Of a stretch of DNA of 16,921 nt, positions 14,323 to 16,921 are shown piece after piece. The translations under genes and the position numbers were made by a program. The stretch comes from Chryseosolibacter sp964393795 (GTDB lineage: Bacteria > Bacteroidota > Bacteroidia > Cytophagales > Cyclobacteriaceae): the NCBI GenBank assembly GCA_964393795.1, contig CAYMWA010000073.1, positions 1 through 16,921 of the forward strand, given 5' to 3'. The notes under the pieces are model-generated. The model ran no database searches, was not told the origin of the DNA, and was given only the letters and a program-made list of their open reading frames with translations. Within the stretch, counting starts at the first letter, position 1. The number at the start of each line of letters is the position of its first letter.

Positions 14323-15630
14323 ATGAAATACAAGAGCAAAAAAACAGACGGCATAGCAAGAAGGATTAATGACTGGCTGCACCTGTGGCTGGGGCTTACA
14401 TCAGGAATTATCGTGTTCATCGTCAGCATTACCGGGTGTATTTATGTCTTCGAACAGGAAATTAAAGATGCATTGGAGCCCTGGCGCTTTGTGGAAGCCC
14501 AGGACAAACCATTTGTGCCCCCAAGTCAGCTATTGGACACGGCCACTGCGCATTTCCCGAACGTAAAACCGACGGGGCTTACGTACAGTAATAAAGAAGG
14601 CGCCGCAGCTGTTGGCTTCGGTTATAACGTGGATGGTACACGCAACTTTGTAGCTGTATTTATGGATCCTTATACAGGAGCGTTTCTAAAGAAGCAACAA
14701 CTCATTGGAAATGGTGAATTCGATTTTTTCCGATTCATCATTGACGGTCATCGCGCCCTTTGGCTGCCGTACGAAATAGGCCGGCCGATCGTGGGAGTGG
14801 GCACGCTGGTATTCGTAGTGTTGCTTATTACCGGGCTGATCATGTGGTGGCCCCGGAAATGGAACAAGGCAAACTATAAAAAGAGCTTCAAGATCAAATG
14901 GAAGGGAAAGTTCAAGCGACTGAACTACGACCTGCACAATGTTCTTGGTTTCTACAGCATGATCCTGGCGCTGGCCATCGGCCTGACTGGATTGGTGCTG
15001 AGTTTTGAGTGGTTCAGCAATTCGGTGTATTATGTAGCCTCCGGAGGAAAAGCCAATCCGGGCCATCACCATCCACACTCCGACGTCTCAAAGGCAGGGA
15101 CCATACGCACCGACAGCATGTCCGTACTCGACAGAGCGTGGTATCTGACGATGGAGCAAGAGGCGCACGCGCAAGGCATGTACATGTCGCCAGCTGTAGG
15201 TGAAGAAGATGACGTAGTGGAGATCATCGCCTATCAGGATCACGGCTCCTGGTATAACCAGCATACTTATTATTACGACCAGTACACTCTGGAACCACTG
15301 CGAATGGACGGTGATCGATTCTCAACTGCCAGCTTTGCTGATCAATTGATGATGATGAATTATGACATTCATATTGGAACGATCCTCGGTCTTCCAGGAA
15401 AAATTCTGGCCTTCTTCATCAGCCTCATTTGTGCCAGTCTACCCATCACGGGCTTTCTGGTTTGGCTAAACAAACGGAAAAAGAAATCAAAAAAACGCGA
15501 TGTTGACCACGCATCCCCGCACGCACTTGTCGACCGAGGCCCGATGCGCTCTTCAGCGCGGTTACCGCACGAACCGGGGGATCAAGTTCCGGGAAGTTTT
15601 GAACGTCCCGGAAGTTTCCCGCGGATATGA
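14323..15630 (+). CDS. PepSY-associated four-helix inner-membrane protein, XusC-like
   Basis: This 435-residue inner-membrane protein has four transmembrane segments at about 24-44, 156-176, 207-229 and 357-381, with a periplasmic PepSY-type domain after helix 1. Family motifs are NDWLHLWLGL, DGHRALWLP, LNYDLHNVLGFY and DIHIGTILGLPGK. Histidines 20, 143, 205 and 350 lie at the membrane edges, as in PepSY proteins proposed to bind haem or reduce iron. The loop after helix 3 carries an extra GHHHPHSD cluster (248-252). In xus operons XusC is thought to act on the imported ferric siderophore at the inner membrane. The start is the ATG at 14323; an upstream GTG at 14290 lies inside the hairpin. 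After KKSKKR the last 43 residues (from 15499) are Pro/Arg-rich and look like readthrough of a lost stop codon. Confidence 0.88.
   Translation: MKYKSKKTDGIARRINDWLHLWLGLTSGIIVFIVSITGCIYVFEQEIKDALEPWRFVEAQDKPFVPPSQLLDTATAHFPNVKPTGLTYSNKEGAAAVGFGYNVDGTRNFVAVFMDPYTGAFLKKQQLIGNGEFDFFRFIIDGHRALWLPYEIGRPIVGVGTLVFVVLLITGLIMWWPRKWNKANYKKSFKIKWKGKFKRLNYDLHNVLGFYSMILALAIGLTGLVLSFEWFSNSVYYVASGGKANPGHHHPHSDVSKAGTIRTDSMSVLDRAWYLTMEQEAHAQGMYMSPAVGEEDDVVEIIAYQDHGSWYNQHTYYYDQYTLEPLRMDGDRFSTASFADQLMMMNYDIHIGTILGLPGKILAFFISLICASLPITGFLVWLNKRKKKSKKRDVDHASPHALVDRGPMRSSARLPHEPGDQVPGSFERPGSFPRI
15587..15620 (+). repeat. Direct and inverted short repeats at the end of the PepSY gene
   Basis: TTCCGGGAAGTTT (15587-15599) is nearly repeated as GTCCCGGAAGTTT (15605-15617), with a period of about 18 bases. 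CCGGGA and TCCCGG can also pair around an 11-base loop. These bases lie in the atypical tail of the reading frame, supporting the view that the tail was once intergenic. Confidence 0.45.
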
Positions 15631-15664
15631 CGAAGGTGCCAATTAAAATTCAGTACGGATAGAG

Positions 15665-15785
15665 GTTGTGGTAGAAACATACGCGTACTCATTTTGCACC
15701 TGGTCCAGTCCCATAGGGACGGCCTTATGGTAGAAGCGCAAATGTGTTCCACTAAACGAAGCCCTGTAAGGGCGACCTTATGGTA
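15665..15785 (+). repeat. Cluster of degenerate intergenic hairpin repeats (GGTAGAA type)
   Basis: Two clear units and one decayed unit are present. Unit 2 is hairpin GTCCC-ATA-GGGAC (15708-15720) followed by GGCCTTATGGTAGAA (15721-15735). Unit 3 is hairpin GCCCT-GTA-AGGGC (15761-15773) followed by GACCTTATGGTA (15774-15785). Unit 1 keeps only GTTGTGGTAGAAA (15665-15677). Spacing is 53-59 bases. Elements of the form hairpin plus TNNTGGTAGAA are, to my knowledge, widely scattered between genes in Bacteroidota. Here they separate convergent genes and could also terminate transcription from both sides. Confidence 0.7.
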
Positions 15786-15788
15786 AGG

Positions 15789-16921
15789 CTATTTCAAATA
15801 CGCTTCTGTCAGCCCGACCCAATAAGCGGCACCCACGGGCAAAATTTCCTGATTGAAAATATACTGGGGATGATGGACCATCGGCGTATCGCCGTTGCCG
15901 AGCATACAATAGTTCCCTGGTTTCTTTTGAAGCATAAAGGCGAAGTCTTCGCTTCCCATAAATGGATGAAGCGTATCGTCGACATTCTCCTCACCAAACA
16001 CCGCACGAGCCACATCGGCAGCCCAATCCGTATTCTCCGGCGTGTTTACCAATACGGCCCCGGGAACGCCTTCCCTTATCTCATATTGACAATTAAACGC
16101 TTCTGCCTGCGCTTTCGTAATCGATCGAATCTTATCCAATACCATTCGCCGCAGTTCGGCATCCATGTTCCGAATACTTAATCGCAACACAGCATTTTGC
16201 GGCACTACGTTCCCGGCGTTTCCGGAGAGAAAGGCACCCACGGAAACCACCGAATTTTGCCACGGTGAAACATTGCGGGAAACTATCGTTTGCAATGCCA
16301 TCACCAGCGACGACCCGCATACAATCGGATCTATTCCAAGCTCTGGCATAGAGCCATGACTACCCTTACCCGTTAATTCAATTTCCCAGTTGTCAACGGC
16401 AGCCATCGTTTCACCCTGTCTGAAATATAATTTGCCTGTCTTGAGTCCCGGCATGTTGTGCATTCCATAGACGGCATCTACCGGAAATTTGTCAAACAGG
16501 CCATCCTTTATCATGGCCGGCCCACCTTCCATCGTTTCTTCGCCGGGCTGAAAAATGAGGCGAACGGTGCCGTTGAAATTTTTCGTCTGTGACAAGTATT
16601 TTGCAGCGCCGAGCAGCATAGTCGTGTGCCCGTCATGGCCGCAAAGATGTGCCTTGCCCGGCACCTTGCTTTTGTATTTCAGGTCGTTGACTTCCTCGAT
16701 GGGCAGCGCATCAAAATCAGCACGTAGTCCTATCGATTTTTTACCGGATCCTAATGTCATCGAAGCGACAATTCCCGTTTTCCCGATTCCTTCGGCAACA
16801 TCATAGCCAAACGACTTTACCTTTTCGCCAATAAACTTCGATGTCTCTGTTTCCTGCAGCGCCAGTTCTGGTCGTTGGTGCATATGTTCCATCCATTCTT
16901 TCATTTCGTCGTGAATGGCTT
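15789..16921 (-). CDS. M20D-family amidohydrolase (HipO-like), 5' end outside window
   Basis: This metal-dependent amidohydrolase is of the hippurate / N-acyl-amino-acid / IAA-amino-acid hydrolase type. Coding continues upstream of the ATG at 16904: the residues before it (AIHDE) join MKEWMEHMHQRPEL into the usual M20D opening, so the true start lies beyond the edge and any signal peptide is unseen. Counting from 16904, the motifs are LRADFDALPIEE (60-71), HLCGHDGHTT (86-95, with ligands Cys88 and His90), FQPGEE (118-123), GMHN (147-150, His149), GKGSHGSMPE in the dimerisation domain, and GSEDFAFM with HHPQY near the end. All active-site residues are present. The natural substrate cannot be told. 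It converges on the Xus-like operon and is not part of it. Confidence 0.92.
   Translation of the reverse strand, partial: AIHDEMKEWMEHMHQRPELALQETETSKFIGEKVKSFGYDVAEGIGKTGIVASMTLGSGKKSIGLRADFDALPIEEVNDLKYKSKVPGKAHLCGHDGHTTMLLGAAKYLSQTKNFNGTVRLIFQPGEETMEGGPAMIKDGLFDKFPVDAVYGMHNMPGLKTGKLYFRQGETMAAVDNWEIELTGKGSHGSMPELGIDPIVCGSSLVMALQTIVSRNVSPWQNSVVSVGAFLSGNAGNVVPQNAVLRLSIRNMDAELRRMVLDKIRSITKAQAEAFNCQYEIREGVPGAVLVNTPENTDWAADVARAVFGEENVDDTLHPFMGSEDFAFMLQKKPGNYCMLGNGDTPMVHHPQYIFNQEILPVGAAYWVGLTEAYLK

Overview
The window looks like a scaffold from a free-living member of the Bacteroidota, probably Cytophagales-like. The evidence is a SusC/SusD outer-membrane pair, a FecR-type anti-sigma factor next to an ECF sigma factor, surface-lipoprotein signals of the Cys-Asp-Asp-Asp type, and a start region matching the Bacteroidota promoter pattern (TTTC, 20 bases, TACATTTG). 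The genus is an inference. The sequence is a draft: 100 Ns at 7023-7122 interrupt the anti-sigma gene.

Left region (1-8325): a transport locus with cell-surface signalling. On the minus strand lie fecR (6226-7331, gapped), a hairpin-rich leader of about 250 bases, a SusC/RagA TonB receptor with an STN signalling domain (2443-5973), a SusD lipoprotein (601-2415) and the start of a secreted protein of unrecognised family that runs off the window (1-460). The ECF sigma factor (about 7747-8325) faces the other way. Normally FecR holds the sigma factor until the receptor's STN domain signals that substrate has bound; the sigma factor then switches on susCD. The substrate is not evident. The sigma reading frame has no ATG, GTG or TTG before its conserved region 2, and a 12-bp perfect inverted repeat overlaps its candidate promoter.

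Middle (8396-10282, minus strand): an exported M3-family oligoendopeptidase F-like metalloprotease, apparently a stand-alone gene. A REP-like intergenic palindrome (10371-10430) lies upstream of it.

Right region (10620-15630, plus strand): a TonB-dependent receptor, a DUF4374-type surface lipoprotein and a four-helix PepSY-type inner-membrane protein. This is the gene order of the XusABC xenosiderophore uptake system described in Bacteroides thetaiotaomicron, so the operon most likely takes up iron chelates. A long hairpin separates the lipoprotein and PepSY genes, and a good Bacteroidota promoter precedes the receptor.

Right end: degenerate copies of an intergenic hairpin repeat (15665-15785) separate this operon from a convergent M20D amidohydrolase (15789-16921, 5' end outside the window). 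I see no tRNA, rRNA, CRISPR, transposase or phage gene.
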